Shown one piece after another: positions 62,881-64,000 of a DNA stretch of 64,000 nt. Made by a program: the position numbers and the translations under genes. How positions within the stretch are numbered: position 1 is the first letter of the stretch; every line of letters begins with the position of its first letter. Under the pieces are notes generated by a model. It made no database searches and was not told the DNA's origin. It saw nothing but the letters and a program-made list of their open reading frames with translations. The DNA lies in the NCBI GenBank assembly GCA_016758965.1, contig JAEPRB010000001.1, forward strand, positions 124,001 to 188,000, given 5' to 3'. This DNA is from Circinella minor. Its lineage: Eukaryota; Mucoromycota; Mucoromycetes; Mucorales; Lichtheimiaceae.

Positions 62881-64000
62881 TTATACTGCTGTTACTACTG
62901 CTTCTGTTGGTGTTGTTGAAATAAATAAATTAATTGCATCATCGGATCTTGGTGCCGAATCAAATGCCATAATAATATCCTCGTCACAGTGAATCGTTAT
63001 AAAATCACCATCATCATCACGATACTTAATAAAATCTCCCGCCAACCCTTTCATACGGGTTTTGCGTTCAGCCAGTGATCGCAAATCATGATAATTGATA
63101 TCTCTTGGTGCATAAAATACAAATGCACTTTGTCTACTGTAATAAAGTTTTACTTTGACAGTGGTTGCTTTACGGATAATATACTGTGTTGATGTCGTTG
63201 ATGGATAATAGTGTGGGTTACTAGTGTTGCTGTTATACGGACTTGTTCTATTATGAGTATGATTTGTTATACTAATATTAGGACTACTTTGAGATCTTCC
63301 ACGAGTAAGGGATGCTTGCTCCATAGCTTGTTGCTGTTGTTGGTGATCTGATGTTATACGACGTCGCTGTCTTTGTTCTTTTTGTTGTTCTTCACACCCG
63401 CCATTGGGGGAAATCTCGTATGCTGTTTGAACGCATGGTGAAGTTGGACTACTATCACTTTGTGGAGGGGAAGGCGGTACACATGTACTACTACTTCGAC
63501 TCCTACTATTACTGAATGGTGTTGAACATGAAGGTGAATGAGGTGACGGTAATGTTCTAGGTTGTTGGAGAAGATGCTGCGGTTGTTGTTGATAATGAGA
63601 ATTGTTGGAATAATATGGCTGATTATAATTGGCTACTGCTGTTTCTGTATTATTACTATTATTAGCATAATTATCACTGCTAGAATGTTGTTGTTGATGA
63701 TATTGATGATGTGGATCAGTATTATGCTGATTATGATTGTAACTGTATAAAGATGTATGTGTGGGAATGACATTATCAAGATAATTCTTATTATCGTTGT
63801 CGTAATTATCTTCCAGCAATTCTGGAATTTGATCATAATATCCACCTCGTACAGGAAGTTTGTTCATAAACGCATAAGATAAAAATGTAGGAGAAAGTGT
63901 TGCCATAGCCTCTTCTTGATCATGATAACTTTCAAGTCCACATGTAACTAAAGTTGATAACCGCTTTGTTCTCGTTTGTTGCCGAATAAGTTTACCAACA
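62881..64000 (-). CDS. PB1-domain protein, partial (5' part beyond window edge)
   Basis: The minus-strand frame is open from the window edge to the stop at 62881, so at least 372 codons are visible and no start can be chosen; the internal ATG at 63906 is probably not the real start because LIRQQTRTKRLSTLVTCGLE and ESYHDQEEAMATL read on from upstream. The middle is low-complexity (Q, N, H, S, P). At the C-terminus lies a PB1 domain: VKVKLYYSRQSAFVFYAP (with the basic Lys of type II surfaces), DLRSLAERKTRM, then the acidic OPCA loop FIKYRDDDGDFITIHCDED. PB1 domains pair with each other in polarity (Cdc24-Bem1) and NADPH-oxidase complexes; no family could be fixed from the part visible. Confidence 0.75.
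   Translation of the reverse strand, partial: VGKLIRQQTRTKRLSTLVTCGLESYHDQEEAMATLSPTFLSYAFMNKLPVRGGYYDQIPELLEDNYDNDNKNYLDNVIPTHTSLYSYNHNQHNTDPHHQYHQQQHSSSDNYANNSNNTETAVANYNQPYYSNNSHYQQQPQHLLQQPRTLPSPHSPSCSTPFSNSRSRSSSTCVPPSPPQSDSSPTSPCVQTAYEISPNGGCEEQQKEQRQRRRITSDHQQQQQAMEQASLTRGRSQSSPNISITNHTHNRTSPYNSNTSNPHYYPSTTSTQYIIRKATTVKVKLYYSRQSAFVFYAPRDINYHDLRSLAERKTRMKGLAGDFIKYRDDDGDFITIHCDEDIIMAFDSAPRSDDAINLFISTTPTEAVVTAV

Noticed and set aside
1..64000. tRNA genes.
   Set aside because: No B-box-like GGTTCRANNC with a matching A box and acceptor stem was seen on either strand; a tRNAscan-SE run would be decisive.
1..64000. A biosynthetic gene cluster or defence island linking the neighbouring genes.
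   Set aside because: The neighbours are housekeeping or unrelated surface and transport genes, each with its own promoter and introns; no shared pathway is supported.

Overview
The window is nuclear DNA of a fungus. It is AT-rich (about one third GC by eye) and gene-dense. Its genes have many short introns, mostly 50-150 nt, with GTAAGT/GTATGT-type donors. Gene content points to an early-diverging fungus, most likely Mucoromycota (Mucorales-like): a Frizzled/Smoothened-like receptor with a cysteine-rich domain, a peritrophin-type (CBM14) chitin-binding protein, a small secreted chitin deacetylase, a PMT mannosyltransferase and a large NAD-dependent glutamate dehydrogenase. I cannot name a genus. 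No tRNA, rRNA, CRISPR array or intact transposon was seen. Eighteen protein genes are supported. Two run off the window: trehalase at the left edge and a PB1-domain gene at the right edge.

Layout. 130-2516 (+) neutral trehalase, 5' end missing. 2719-4217 (-) D-amino-acid oxidase. 5766-6518 (-) thaumatin-like secreted protein. 8949-9344 (-) CBM14 membrane protein. 9847-11869 (+) ORC4. 12111-14153 (-) splicing factor SPF45/RBM17. 16166-19538 (+) NAD-GDH. 19751-20213 (-) small conserved fungal protein. 20388-24217 (+) protein O-mannosyltransferase. 24929-27625 (+) Frizzled-like receptor. 28853-29530 (-) ribosomal protein uS4. 30924-31772 (+) ribosomal protein eL21. 35245-36474 (+) chitin deacetylase. 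39444-41291 (+) LETM1-domain mitochondrial protein. 41399-43870 (-) monocarboxylate-type MFS transporter. 46083-48937 (-) PH-domain low-complexity protein. 53210-54409 (+) AIG1-like GTPase. 54639-58043 (+) SPX-domain phosphate transporter. 58220-59114 (-) ARPC3. 60826-62099 (+) F-box/zinc-finger/DUSP protein. 62881-64000 (-) PB1-domain protein, partial. Several intergenic gaps exceed 2 kb and look empty apart from AT-rich repeats and a recurrent TACGTA palindrome.

The neighbours do not form one pathway or a biosynthetic cluster. They fall into loose themes: cell wall and surface (thaumatin-like, CBM14, PMT, chitin deacetylase, Frizzled-like receptor), amino-acid nitrogen metabolism (D-amino-acid oxidase, NAD-GDH), ribosome and RNA processing, and nutrient transport. 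The most unusual genes are the Frizzled-like receptor, the F-box/ZnF-UBP/DUSP fusion, the AIG1-like GTPase and the CBM14 membrane protein. All exon structures below were assembled by hand from splice signals, reading phase and family conservation; none is backed by transcript data.
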